Below, in pieces: positions 1-10,691 of a stretch of DNA of 40,685 nt. The stretch's first letter is position 1. Every line of letters starts with the position of its first letter. Where the stretch lies: NCBI GenBank assembly GCA_905397405.1, contig CAJPVJ010000099.1, positions 1 through 40,685 on the forward strand, given 5' to 3'. The notes beneath the pieces were generated by a model that did no database searches, was not told where the DNA came from, and saw only the letters and a program-made list of their open reading frames with translations. This stretch comes from Oppiella nova (taxonomy: Eukaryota; Arthropoda; Arachnida; Sarcoptiformes; Oppiidae). Both the position numbers and the translations under genes were made by a program.

Positions 1-1714
1 CATTAAGTTATTTAAGTTTAGGTCAATTGGTTTTTAGGTCAAAGGAGCCGCACCCATAAAATTGTGTATAAATAAACTGAATTTATGTTATTTCACACAA
101 TATGATAACTATCCCTCTACAAATTGTTATACAAATTTTACAAAAATGTTGTAATCCGCTCCCGAAATGCTACTCAATTTACACATACTAGTAGCATACA
201 TCCATTCTACTGAACCTCCTCAGTTTGATCCAACTATCCTATAGTTACCCATAACAAACCACTCTTATACCAATATTTTAAATTTAAACTCTCAAAACAC
301 AATCTAGGGGTATTCCCTACACCACCTTCTTCGATCTAGTTTTGACTTTATGTTAAAACATGTAAAACCTATTTTCTGACACTATAGTACTGGGCAGTGT
401 TGGCCTAGCAGTAATTAAGTAGCCATCGAGAGGTCCCAAGTATATCCCACTAATTTAATTCAAAATGTTAATTAATCAATTATTTTAATATAGGCCTATT
501 TTTAGGCATTTAATTTAGGAATTTAGGAATTGAAATGCACAGAATTATATGAGTTATGATTACCATAAAAGTCAGTGTATTTTACAGTATCTTAATACTA
601 TATAACTCATAATGAAACTTCCGGTGAGCTGTTGAGTGTACTTGTATATGACTTATAAGGGTATTTAAAGCAAAAATGAATAAGGATCCATTAATAATTA
701 CATTGTATATTAAATTAAATTTACATTAAATTTCAATTTACTGCTTAGCCACTAATCCTAGATAATATATTATAGTTATAAGTAATAAGAAAATATAAAA
801 TATAAATTTCAAAATCATGTAATTGATATGTTCAATTGTATCAATGCTTGTATTATAATTTTAAAAGATTCCTATTATAATTAAAATTAATTACTTCCGT
901 TTTTTATTAGTAATATAACTCATATAAACTTATACTCGATAATTAAAGATTTTAAAACATTAAATTATTTGGATGTTTTAATTTTTAATTCTAATGAACA
1001 TTAATATATATTTGAACATTACTTACCTATATTTGAATCTTTTAAACTTATTTATAAATAAATAAGAACCATATTTACAGAATTTATAATAAATGCTGTT
1101 ACAATGAAAATTATTAGTAATATGCTAATCATTGAAACCATGCCAACACATAAATGTACATGTTTAATTTATGATGTGTATTGAAACTAAATAAAATTGT
1201 TAAGAGATTAAGGAATCAATTGAATTTGTATAATATAACGGGTGTCTCAACTGATCTCAACGATGTTGAATTAAATTTAAAAACTAAAAGTACACTATTG
1301 TGTTAAAAATTTTGTTTTCAATTTCCGGAATTCATATCCTGGTCAAAGTTTAATTTTACTATATGCATGTCTGTTTTTGCGTAATACGATAATTTTTCTA
1401 TTATCATTAAATTATCGCATTAATTTAATCAATGCTTGTGTTCTAAGAATTTTTACCCACATTTACGCAGTAAAAAGATGGGTTATTAAATCACTACCAC
1501 CCCTATAAAACTATAACTTCGACATTATCATTCATCTTTAATATAAAATATATATGGACTTATGACTTATGGCGACAATTCTTTTCAAGTGTTTGTCAAC
1601 CCACACCTGAATAACAATTTAATGTCATTGCTGATAATTGACTAATACACAGCTATCAGTTAACCCAATTACGTTCTTGGATAGAAAACTTTGGTCTACT
1701 TGCCAATTAAAATT
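1..1714. other. AT-rich spacer
   Basis: I see no convincing gene here. It holds a degraded tRNA-like segment near 392-452 and, near 1447-1494, a short hairpin-forming sequence (poly-T, then ACCCACAT, then CAGTAAAAAG) that recurs near 23272-23322. The recurrence suggests a dispersed mobile-element tail. Confidence 0.5.
392..452 (+). pseudogene. Degraded tRNA-like sequence (tRNA pseudogene or SINE head)
   Basis: The segment begins GGCAGTGTTGGCCTAGCAG, close to a tRNA 5' half with an A-box-like TGGCCTAGCAGTAA. About 30 bases on, GAGGTCCCAAGTATATCCCA resembles a B box with the TpsiC-arm stem. The anticodon arm is not clear and the loop consensus is eroded, so this is not a working tRNA. It could be the head of a SINE; I did not find a second good copy. 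Confidence 0.35.
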
Positions 1715-1880
1715 TTATACATATCTCAGGCGCAATCTATCACACAAATTTATTGCGTTTTGCGGGGGTTTGTACACACTCCGTGAGGCACTAATGGCAA
1801 ACGCAATGTACATATAGTTAAAAATAATTAGAAGCAAGATTACGATAAATTTCAAGTTTATTATTTCATTAAAAGCGGAT
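1715..1880 (-). CDS. Possible terminal exon of an unknown membrane protein
   Basis: A minus-strand frame ends in a stop at 1715 and reads through a strongly hydrophobic stretch (IVILLLIIFNYMYIAFAI) into a polar tail (SRSVYKPPQNAINLCDRLRL). No ATG lies at a sensible upstream place, so if real it is a 3' exon. Its tail is richer in GC-containing codons than the spacer around it, the only positive sign of coding use. I do not recognise the family. It could equally be a chance frame or an exon relic. Confidence 0.2.
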
Positions 1881-1918
1881 TTTTTACATATAAATTGTTT
1901 TTTGAATTTAAAATTCAC

Positions 1919-2451
1919 GATAAAAATGACAAAGATACAATAATTAAAATATTTAGAGCAGATTATTAAAAAATAATGTAATATCCCAAAGCAATTTCAA
2001 TGAGAAATGTTTGTTAAAATTTTTAAAATTTATATACTAATTTATTTAAATGAATTTCTATGGAAAATAATATATTTCGAGATTTCGATATCAAGCTACA
2101 AAATTGTGAATACGAATTTAGGATTAGTTATTAAACTTTTCCCGACTTTACATAGATCTGCTCTTATCTTTATATAGATATAAAAATTTAAATATAATTT
2201 TTTAAATTTATGTTTAAAAAGATTGATACTTAGAGATTTGCTACAAAATCAAAATTTAATATAAAAATTAAGGGTGAAAATTTAAATTTTAAAAATTGAA
2301 GCACGGAAAATAATTTTTGTAAATTTTACTTTTATATTGTTTACTTGGTTTATAATTAAAGTTTCATTAAATCATGTAATATTGAATCATTAAATTCTTG
2401 ATATTCAAAAATAACTTTTTTAATTGTGTCCAAGTAGGGGTTACCGAAATG
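1919..2451. other. AT-rich spacer
   Basis: This is the 3' flank of the terminal exon at 2452-2691. Poly-A and poly-T runs dominate and I see no gene or clear repeat. Confidence 0.5.
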
Positions 2452-2691
2452 TTATTTTTTTTGGAGTCTCATTTGCAGACTTATCATCCTGACAAATAGC
2501 AAATTTATAACAAAATGGATGAGCATCAAAAACCAAATGGTCTGGAAAAAGTAGATTTTGAAATCGGCTACGTATCCAAAACTGATAATGCCGATCAAAC
2601 ATAACACCAACTGAGTTCTTTCTGAAATCACAGGGTTCGTCCACCCTCTACCGTACTTCCATAGAGTACAATAATACTCGCTATTCATGTT
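2452..2691 (-). CDS. LRAT-like terminal exon c with Cys-to-Ser change (NSEYY)
   Basis: The exon starts after a TAG acceptor at 2692-2693 and reads NMNSEYYCTLWKYGRGW, then two hydrophobic stretches and a stop at 2452. The matching motif in intact neighbours is NCEYYCTLWKYGxGWS, where the Cys is the expected acyl-enzyme nucleophile. Here it is Ser while the surrounding residues are kept. The frame is otherwise open for 79 residues. It sits about 2.06 kb downstream of exon b, with a foldback element in the intervening intron. Confidence 0.65.
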   Translation of the reverse strand, partial: NMNSEYYCTLWKYGRGWTNPVISERTQLVLCLIGIISFGYVADFKIYFFQTIWFLMLIHFVINLLFVRMISLQMRLQKK

Positions 2692-5600
2692 CTATTATAT
2701 AATTAAATTATTTACTTAGACTTTAATATAAATTAAATTATAAAATGTTTATTTATTGGAATAAAATATATTACTACTTACTGTTGTCAAATTATCTAGT
2801 CTATTACGACATAACAATCATTTGTACATTAAATTTATTTACCAGTGATTTTATAGTGTTTTGTTGAAAACACTAAATAATAAAGCTAGCCCTAATATGG
2901 TCTATCATATTTGACATTAAATTAAATTTATAATATTTTTAAGTTCAAGATTATTGATTATTAAATCAAATATACTGTGTATATATAGTACAGGACTCAC
3001 AGTTGAGTTATGGTAAGTTAGGTTAGCATATCTATTCTATAAGTCAACTAAATATATATCCACTCAAATATATTTATTTGAGTTAAGCCATTTAAGATAA
3101 AGGCCTTTTGGTGTAGAACCATAATGTAATGTAACAAAATACGCCATAATGTCATATTTTATTTCATTTAACAGAGATCATTCTGCAAATTGTTTTAAAT
3201 TTGATGGAAATTTAATCCTAATGAATCTCAATTTTGATTTAATATTTTCTTATGGCTTAAAAAAGAACTCAACCCTATGTTTGCTTCTTGAATTCAATCA
3301 AATAATTCAATCCTAAAATATGTGACATTTGATGAAACTACAATTCAAATCTGTTAAAATAACAGATTTAGTAGCATAATTGATGCACATATTTTTATTG
3401 CAAAAACTAAATGGGGAACCTCGTTAGGCGTCAGCAAATTGTGCCAGGATAATCTGCAATAACATAAACTCAATGATCATATCTACCATTTGAATTGATT
3501 AAACTTTTCGAATACCACCAACTAATCCCGTAAATCCAATTATAGTCACTGGTGACATGCACATTTTACATATTAAATAGCATTATAAATATTAACGGCA
3601 CTTCACTAATACTTTGACCGCAATTATTCAACAGATTTTAATACAAATTGTGATTATATTTACAAAAAATATGTCTATGAATTGATATAAAAATATTACT
3701 GTATGATTGAATAGCCATCCATATTTATAATGTTATTTTATATGTAAAATGTTCATGTCACCAGTGACTATAAGTGGATTTACGGGATTAGTTGGGGATA
3801 TTCGGAAAGTTTGATCAATTCAAATGGTAGATATGATCATTGAGTTTATGTTAATGCAGATTATCCTGGCACAGTTTGCTGACACCTAACGAAGTTCCCC
3901 ATTAAGTTGGTATAAATTTGTATTGGTGATATTTGTTTATTCATAAAATATAAAATTTTAAAATAATCTATAAATATTTCTTTTCAATTTTATTGTCTTT
4001 CTATTCTCCAAAGGATTTAATTTGTAAACAAATTCATTAATATAATGTTTTGATAGCTCTAAATTTGTGCTAAAATAATATTTATAACATCTAATTTATG
4101 TCCTAGAACACATATCTAAAAGATTACAAGCATCCTTCACTTAAATGTTTTTTCCATTAGAGAACTGAGACATTTTCAATTAAAAGAAAGTGAATTTTAA
4201 AATTATTTTACATTTTTTAGTTTTGGAGTAACAGATTTTATACGAACTTTGTTTCCGTGCCTGTTTAAATACCGTAGTAATAGAATATTAAATTATAACT
4301 AAGATCCGTAATAATAATTATTAAATAATGTTTAGAAAGTTTGTCTCAACAAAAATTTTGGAGCAAAGAGTTAATATTAACCATCATATTCACCAAGTAC
4401 TAACAAATAAATGTAGACAAATAAACTTGTATTAATATGAACTTATCAAAAAATTAGTTTAACTAATAATGAGTTTATACATATAAAGTACTCAATGATT
4501 AAATCTTATGATATTATATGATAATTTATTTTAAAATATAACGTGAATAAACTTTTAATACCCAAAATTATTTATTGGCTTTAAACATTCATATTAACTT
4601 ATATGACTGTATACTTGATAAATATGCAGGCTAATATTAAGGCTTTGCTCCAAAATTTTAGTTTAGACAAATACTTTCTAAACACTATTTAATAATTATT
4701 TTTCCAGATCTTAATTATAACATTTAAAACACTTAACATATAACTTACCAAGATTTCATTATTACTTTTAATAGTAAGATCTAATATTTTAAACTGCGTT
4801 TTCATAGCATTGGCGGTTTTTGCTGTCAGCCCAAATTTCTTTGCTTGACTCTCCTGGTTATTCACGCGGCAAATTCCATTGTTTATTAATATTTCCTTTA
4901 AAGGTTTGTAATGCACGTACATTTTCCCGTTCTCACGATTATTATCTTGCGTTACATAATAGCACATTATATTATCTTTATGATCTCTTTTGACTATGGC
5001 CCAGCTTCTCAAAAACATCCCATGCTGAATTTCGATCATATCACCGGATTTTATTACCATGCTCGAAATATATTCATAATCACCAAATTTATCCTCGTTT
5101 TGCCAATTTCCTATCCACCATATAAACGTCCATATTAATCTATTAAGTTAAAGAAAACATTTTAAACAAAAATATTATAAATTAAAGTTGGTTATTAGTT
5201 TAGTACTACAATCTATGCTACTATTATATTATTTTTCATAAAAGAATTTTTAAATTATTCTTTTTAATGTAACCCGCTCTTAATTTTTGAAAATTTATCA
5301 TTTAAACAAAAATAATCAAGTTTTTAATTTATGCGATTTCAATTTTAAGTGGATTAACTATCAAAATTTGAATTTAATTCTTTTATGAATATTATTATTT
5401 TTGTCTATAACACATGAAATGATAACTTACATTTTTAAATTTGTACAAATTTGTACTATTTTATTGAATTCTTGGGCTTAAAATAAAAGTAATTTTTTAT
5501 TTTATCATATGAACTTTATAACTTTAATTCATGAGATCTCACCTAACGTCCGGATAACACTTTTGGATTTGTCCAGGTTGTCCATAAATTTAACGGTCTA

Positions 5601-7582
5601 ATAGAGACAAGATGATAAATAAAAACTCCCTCACATAATCAACATAACTCTATGATACCAACTTTACCCTACCCTATCATACCCCACCATTACCTAACCT
5701 AACCTAATCCCTATTACTTTAACTTAATTTAGCACAACCTTACACAACAACAATTCTTAACATAACCTAACCTAATCCGCTCTAACTCAAACAAACCATT
5801 TCCCTCAAAATTAGCATAGGTTATTGCTACTCATAATCGTAAATTCCCATAGGTTTAACATGGGATTTTTAAATATTTCAAGCAAATTCCCTTTGAATTT
5901 ACATAGGATATAGGGAATATTGTAAACAATTTTTCCATAGACTTAACATGAGATAGTGAACATATTTTAAGTAAACTCCATATAGGATTGGCATGGAATA
6001 TTGGGACCATTTAAGCCAATGCTCCCATAATATTAGGATTGGATTTTGTGTCAATCTTTACCAATTTTCTCATAGACTTAGCATGGTATATTGGAACCAA
6101 TTAAGCCAATTTTCCCATAGGCTTAACATTGGATATTGAAAGCATTTAAGTCAATTTTCCTATATGCTTAACATAGAATATTAAGCCCATTTGAGCCAAA
6201 TATTTCATTAAATCAGCATTGGATTTTGGGGCCTTTAAATGAGTCTTGTCCATTTTTCGCTTAACACTGAGATTTTTGGTTCCAAAACCAACATTTTTTG
6301 ACACGCCTTATGCATCATTATAATGCACCATTTTACCATAGGTTTAACATTTAGATAAATACACAGGGTCATTACGTCATCGTAAATACTTTTGCCTACG
6401 TTTGCTGGCACTTTTCAAAGTACAGTACTTTTGCTTTTACGACAAAAACCCCATGTTAAGTCTATTAGATTGATCAATTAGGCGTCATAAGGATCATTAA
6501 TGAAGGAGTGGGTGTGGGGGAGGGTGAGTGATTCTATATACCGCGATTAATAATTTGTAAACTGTTAGAACTGCATTAAATATTTGTTAATAATATAATT
6601 TACATATTTGGTTTTATATCCATATTTTTACCAGATGTTTTATAGAATAATCTAGTACATGTATAACAAACACTTAAATGCAATGTTGAAACCTTCGTAT
6701 GGGTCTCTCATAAATGATATAAATAAAATTAACCAGCTACTCACATATGACTTTTTCATTTTATTTATATCCATAACTTGCGCTTTTTTCGAAATATTCT
6801 CTTTTTGGGAGTTATTCACGCGACAAATGTCTACCGTTTTTGTACCGGCCTTATACTTATCTACTAAGTTGATCAGTTTCTCACATTTCTCAACAGACGA
6901 TGAACAGACGTCATCACTGATATAAGGTTTACACCAGACATTGTCATCGTCTATGGACTCGCATATAAAATAATATTCCATTGTATTTGGACCCAATATC
7001 TCGATGACATCTCCTGGTTTGACTACCTCGCAGATCTCATCATATGTGCCAAATGAGTCCAATCGTCCATCTTTACCCCCAAATGACTGATCAGAACCCA
7101 TACTGTAGTGGTCAGTATGCTGCCGCTCGCTTATGTCGGTAATCTTAGTCATAAACCTATAAATAAAAATAAATCATCCCTAACTGTTAGCAACTGGTTT
7201 AGGATTATTAAGCTTGCTAAATTAAAGATAAATAATTGCAAATTAATTTAACATCATGATTAATATACTTATTAAAGTTATCCAGCTGGGCTTTTTGGTT
7301 TTCAATCAGATTATTAATAACAGCCACATGTCGAGCCTCGCGCCGATAACATTGGTCAATTATGGCGGCCATGCCAGTCTGCATATTACGTGTATACTCA
7401 GCCATTTCCTTGATCCTATTAATGTTAACATGGGCGTTTTCTGAGTTTAGTTTCTGGGTCAATGCCATAGCCTCCCGATTTTCATCAGCCCTTAACTGGA
7501 TATGACTTTGGGCATTTTGATTTTTAGCAATGGCATTTGCCACGGCTATTAACGGTGCTGCTAACGGTATGAGCTGGGCCAT
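2452..7582 (-). CDS. Coiled-coil / LRAT-like pseudoenzyme fusion gene with two alternative middle exons
   Basis: Proposed four-exon gene read right to left: coiled-coil exon 7269-7582, LRAT-like exon a 6745-7156, LRAT-like exon b 4749-5139, terminal exon c 2452-2691. The coiled-coil exon ends in phase 2. Exons a and b both start in phase 2 and end in phase 0, and exon c starts in phase 0. Exons a and b can therefore each join the ends but cannot be used one after the other, as expected of duplicated, mutually exclusive exons. Products would be about 321 (form a) or 314 residues (form b): N-terminal coiled coil, LRAT fold, C-terminal membrane segments. In PLAAT/LRAT enzymes the triad is His-His-Cys. 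Here exon a has Tyr and Pro, exon b Ser and Tyr, exon c Ser, so a catalytically dead paralogue is predicted. The alternative is two separate genes, one of them lacking an end. Splice sites are seen; their use is inferred. Confidence 0.5.
3411..3902. mobile_element. Foldback MITE, about 492 bp, TAA target duplication
   Basis: The two arms, about 183 bp each (3411-3593 and about 3722-3902), are inverted copies with roughly ten differences. Both outer ends read ATGGGGAAC and are followed inward by TCGTTAGG. TAA flanks both sides (3408-3410 and 3903-3905), which fits the 3-bp target duplication of PIF/Harbinger-type elements, though the family is a guess. There is no coding capacity. It lies in the proposed intron between exons b and c of the LRAT fusion gene. 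Confidence 0.8.
4749..5139 (-). CDS. LRAT-like exon b, histidines lost
   Basis: The frame reads LIWTFIWWIGNWQNEDKFGD, then GDMIEIQ, RSWAIV, CYYVT and CRVNNQE, matching the exon 1 pattern GDLIEIQ, KHWVI, CYHVT, CRVNNQE of intact paralogues. Both catalytic His positions are changed (His to Ser in RSW, His to Tyr in CYY). No in-frame ATG precedes the conserved part except M at 5060, which would cut off its start. Instead a pyrimidine-rich acceptor (TTTTCTTTAACTTAATAG) ends at 5140, giving phase 2. The donor GTAAGT follows 4749 in phase 0. It is therefore probably an internal exon. Confidence 0.55.
5140..5842. other. Spacer with short CCTAA-type runs
   Basis: The segment is AT-rich to about 5550, then C-rich on this strand. 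Short runs such as ACCTAACCTAACCTAATCC near 5691-5709 and CATAACCTAACCTAATCC near 5761-5778 resemble the arthropod telomere unit TTAGG read in reverse, but there are only two or three units each. No gene seen. Confidence 0.45.
5843..6275. repeat. 45-bp minisatellite, about 9-10 diverged units
   Basis: Units begin at 5931, 5976, 6021, 6066, 6111, 6156 and 6201, exactly 45 bp apart; two poorer units precede and a partial one follows. The consensus is close to TTTTCCCATAGGCTTAACAT, then GGATATTGGGACCATTTAAG, then CCAA. Units differ at many positions, so the array is old. Both strands contain stops within a unit, so it is not a coding repeat. It lies in the proposed intron between LRAT exons a and b. 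Confidence 0.85.
6745..7582 (-). CDS. Coiled-coil exon spliced to LRAT-like exon a
   Basis: The first exon (7269-7582) starts MAQLIPLAAPLIAVANAIA and continues as a Gln/Asn/Arg-rich helix ending near QLDNFNK, like the coiled-coil genes at 36.7 and 39.0 kb. Its donor GTATAT leaves phase 2. After a 112-nt intron (7157-7268), exon a (6745-7156) opens TKITDISERQHTDH, as in exon 2 of the coiled-coil family, then switches at an internal Met (MGSDQSFGGKD) to an LRAT exon 1: FGTYDEI, GDVIEILGP, YYFICES, VWCKPY, CRVNN. The inner Met matches the start Met of single LRAT genes (MGSS), so the junction looks like an exon fusion. Catalytic His residues are Tyr and Pro. The donor GTGAGT follows 6745 in phase 0. 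No NCEYY-type exon is seen between here and 5140. Confidence 0.7.
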
Positions 7583-7732
7583 TTTTTAGTAATATAGTTA
7601 TGGTCGAACTATAATATTTAATTAAATAATAATATAAAATATGAAGAGATGTTATCAAATTTGATTTAATATGTCTACATAACACTCTGTAGTATAATAT
7701 TATAAAAGTAATGTTCATTAAAAAAGCATCAA

Positions 7733-7767
7733 GGCCATTATAATGAACAGCATGCACGTAAATAATA
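7733..7767 (-). pseudogene. Fragment of a coiled-coil-family anchor exon
   Basis: GCCATTATAATGAACAGCAT and following bases match the membrane-anchor exon at 11586-11718 (protein LFTCMLFIIMAL). The match stops where the foldback element at 7767 begins, so the relic was probably cut by that insertion. No reading of its own is expected. Confidence 0.6.
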
Positions 7768-8079
7768 GGTCGTTCACGTGAATATAATTCTAGCAAAACT
7801 TTAATAAGTTTTTTGTTATAAGTCCTAGCCAAAATCGGTAAAAAGTATTTTAAACGTCTATTTAATGCAGTTCTTATCCAATTAGTTAAAAACTGACCTG
7901 GGCATATGACCTTTGCGTTTGTCCCGTAATTTTAATGACTAAATTTTTTATAAATTTTAATTAATTAGAAAAGAACTGTATTAAATAGATGTATAAAATA
8001 CTTTTTACCGATTTTGGCTAAGTGTTATAACAAAAAACTTATTAAAGTTTTGCCAGAATAATTTTCACGTGTACGACCT
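7767..8079. mobile_element. Foldback MITE, about 313 bp
   Basis: Inverted arms of about 110-150 bp start AGGTCGTTCACGTGAA on the left and end TTCACGTGTACGACCT on the right. Inside, CCAAAATCGGTAAAAAGTAT occurs on both arms in opposite orientation. A/T-rich flanks hide the target duplication. It has no coding capacity and sits in a coiled-coil anchor exon relic. Confidence 0.75.
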
Positions 8080-9530
8080 TATATAGTAACTTGTCACACT
8101 TGTCGATATAAATATGAAAATTAAAAATTTATATGAATTGTATTCATACTGTATGATAAACTTACTGTAAAAGAGAATTATCTTTAAATAGAAATATACG
8201 AATAACATTGACTTATGTATAAAGTTCATAAAATAAACTATAGGTAATGTATTAACCTAATAAATGAATGATAGGTTATGTAAGTTTATTGTAGTGTTTA
8301 ATATTATATTTATATAAATATAAATACAATGAATATTATTTTAAATTAATTATAAATATAAAAGATTAAGATACAAAAACACTAAAATAAACTTAAATCC
8401 CCTATTATACATTCATTAGATTCATAGATTACCTATAATTTATAATATAACTTATAATATTAATCAGATATTTAAATTTAGACAAAGATATGTTTTATAA
8501 AAGGCGTATCATATATGAACCATTTCAATTTCATAATCATATAAATAAGTAAGAAATATTACTTCAATTGAATGAAACTTACATTTAAATGTTAATATTC
8601 AAGGAAATTTTTACAAATTTTTAGTAAAAATATCGTATAAATTATAACAGAATTATTTAGATTATTATATTTTAAATCAATTTAAATCAATTAGAAATAC
8701 AATAATTAAAAAAACACAAATTTAGTTTTATAAAAAAAATATAATATAAATTTTTAATAAAAAATTAATAAAACGCAGTTGTAATAAACATTTTAAGCGT
8801 ATTATAATGTTAGTTACCAACTGAACCATAGTTACCAAGCGATTTAATCTGGGCAATAAATATCATATACTTTAGATTACAATTATGTTTACGATAACTT
8901 TAGTTTTATCGCACAATATAACAATGCATTGCATTATACAGGAACAGAAAATATATTAAATTTCCTATTATCAGACTTGTGTAGTAGTAGGCAGTGTGGT
9001 ATAATAATTGAGAGAAACTTCAAATCTAGAACTAGTATCTTAGTGTTTTATGCTCTCATTTTATTAATACAAATATGTTATGCCTTATATCTCATAAGAG
9101 ACTAATATTTAGAGACAAATCATATTAATTATTAAATATTGAACAAAACCTACAGATCATTTCAAGCCATAAAAAATGTGATTAATATAATTTTCGGTGT
9201 ATTCCCTTTCTATGGTTTAGCTACCAGTTTTCATCCATTTGTTTACAATTAACTTATTTTACGGTTTATATACATATCGGACTATATAACTCGAATATCC
9301 ATTGGGGGTTAACTAAATACACTGTACTTTTGTTATCAATACATTGTATTTATTGGAAATTAATTACTTTCAGACACGTAGACCAATGTTAGTGAATAGC
9401 CAATATGTTATGAGTAAGAATAGGACAAATATTAAATAAATATTTATTATAGTGTTTTTCATAAAAAATGATTTTGGTACAACGCCATTATATTAGCAAG
9501 CAGATTTGTTAAATAAATTTATATTAATAT
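8080..9530. other. AT-rich spacer with a diverged hairpin repeat
   Basis: No gene is seen. Around 8150-8520 two diverged inverted stretches (near AATGATAGGTTATGTAAGTT at about 8268 and its reverse near 8380-8415) suggest an old foldback element. Its parts resemble the element at 20716-20942, so both may belong to one family. A weak tRNA-like start (GGCAGTGTGGT) lies near 8990. Confidence 0.4.
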
Positions 9531-9539
9531 AAATGTGTT

Positions 9540-9690
9540 ACTACTTGATGGCATAGTAAAAGCCTTTGCCGCCAACAACGCCAGCCCTCCAGTTAGTGTA
9601 CCAACCATACCGTCAACAACATGGCACTGAGTACCGGCTCCTACGTTCTGGTCCCACTCTCTGGCATTCAATCTAACCTCGAAATTGCTT
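9540..9690 (-). CDS. GC-richer coding-like fragment, unrecognised
   Basis: A minus-strand frame gives NFEVRLNAREWDQNVGAGTQ, then a hydrophobic Gly-rich stretch (MVGTLTGGLALLAAKAF). Its base composition stands out from the AT-rich spacer. An NFE start, Trp, GxGxQ and membrane stretch loosely echo the LRAT exon 2 pattern (NCEYY, W, GTGWSTQ, membrane), so it may be a diverged third relic, but that is weak. No start or matching first exon was found. Confidence 0.25.
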
Positions 9691-9835
9691 ATTTAACTTT
9701 AACTAGATACATTAATATTTCATGTAACATTGTTGATATTAATTTTTATAATATCAATGAATGTTAAAATACTGATAATGTGTTTCGCATATTATGGGGC
9801 CATAACTAATTTAATCAATTGCTTCACTTTTTCAG

Positions 9836-10691
9836 TCATTGAAACATTAGTTGTGTGGTCCGCATCACAAATGGCGTTCTCGGGGACAACCATTTGATGC
9901 CAAAGTATGTGGTCACCACCAACAACAGGATAACCCCTATCCATACCCCACAGGGTATTGATATAATAGCTGTGGTGCTGCCGACAACTATAGCCCCCAC
10001 GCCCACTACTGCGAGTCCCATACCCACTGCCACTTCCACGACAGTAACCTGAGTGGACCACCCCTTCCCGTACTTCCATTGAGTGCATTAATACTCTACG
10101 TTACGGCTCTGTAGTCACAGGAAAAAACATTTTTAATTAATTGAATCATATTATAAACTTGTGCCAAGTATTCAAACAGTATACTTTCATATTACAGTAC
10201 TGTATTGTTTAGTAGTAATAATATAATATTGTGTAAGCAGGGTTAATGTATCCTTTTTGAATACAGTTGAGCCCACATTATATTACTTACATCGAGTCTA
10301 TACTGGACTTTCATATCTTTCAATGCCTTTAGATCTGCAAATACTGATCCAATGGTCGAGCTGTCACTCGCTTTCGGTTGGCCTGCCTTTCCTGGTCGTT
10401 CACCCGACACAAGTCCGGCCCCTTCGTCCCCTTTCTGTCCAATATGTCACTCAACGGGTGATACCTCACGAAGACATTAAATTTGGACATATTTCTGTTC
10501 GGAGATATATGATAGCACCAGATAACACCATGGTCAGTTTTCGACTCGCATATCACCCAATGCTTGAAACCCAACGGCCCCTGCACTTCAATTAGATCTC
10601 CCGGTGCGACCATTTTGTAGATATCGTTGTAAGAGCCAAATGAGCCCACATTTGGTCGGTATTTGCTACATTTTGACATACTCGCCCCCAT
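9836..10691 (-). pseudogene. LRAT-like acyltransferase pseudogene, two exons
   Basis: Exon 1 (10291-10691) begins MGASMSKCSKYRPNVGSF and keeps GDLIEVQ, FKHWVICES, WCYHIS and CRVNDQE, so both catalytic His are intact. Near 10340-10360 the frame shifts: ARPLDQ is followed in another frame by VFADLKALKDMKVQYRLD and the donor GTAAGT. Exon 2 starts at 10108 after a 182-nt intron and reads NVEY, a stop, then CTQWKYGKGWSTQV. The nucleophile Cys is Val and a stop follows three residues later. Hydrophobic, Val/Gly-rich membrane segments come after. Two independent lesions plus loss of the Cys make it a dead gene, probably a recent one because most codons remain good. Confidence 0.85.

Noticed and set aside
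5690-5780. Interstitial telomere repeat
   Set aside because: CCTAA units occur only two or three times per run, so chance or a C-rich simple repeat is enough to explain them.
5843-6275. CRISPR-like array
   Set aside because: Units are contiguous and diverged with no repeat-spacer pattern, and the DNA is eukaryotic; it is a minisatellite.
8990-9040. Second tRNA-like sequence (GGCAGTGTGGT)
   Set aside because: Only the first ten or so bases resemble a tRNA; no B box or acceptor pairing is seen.
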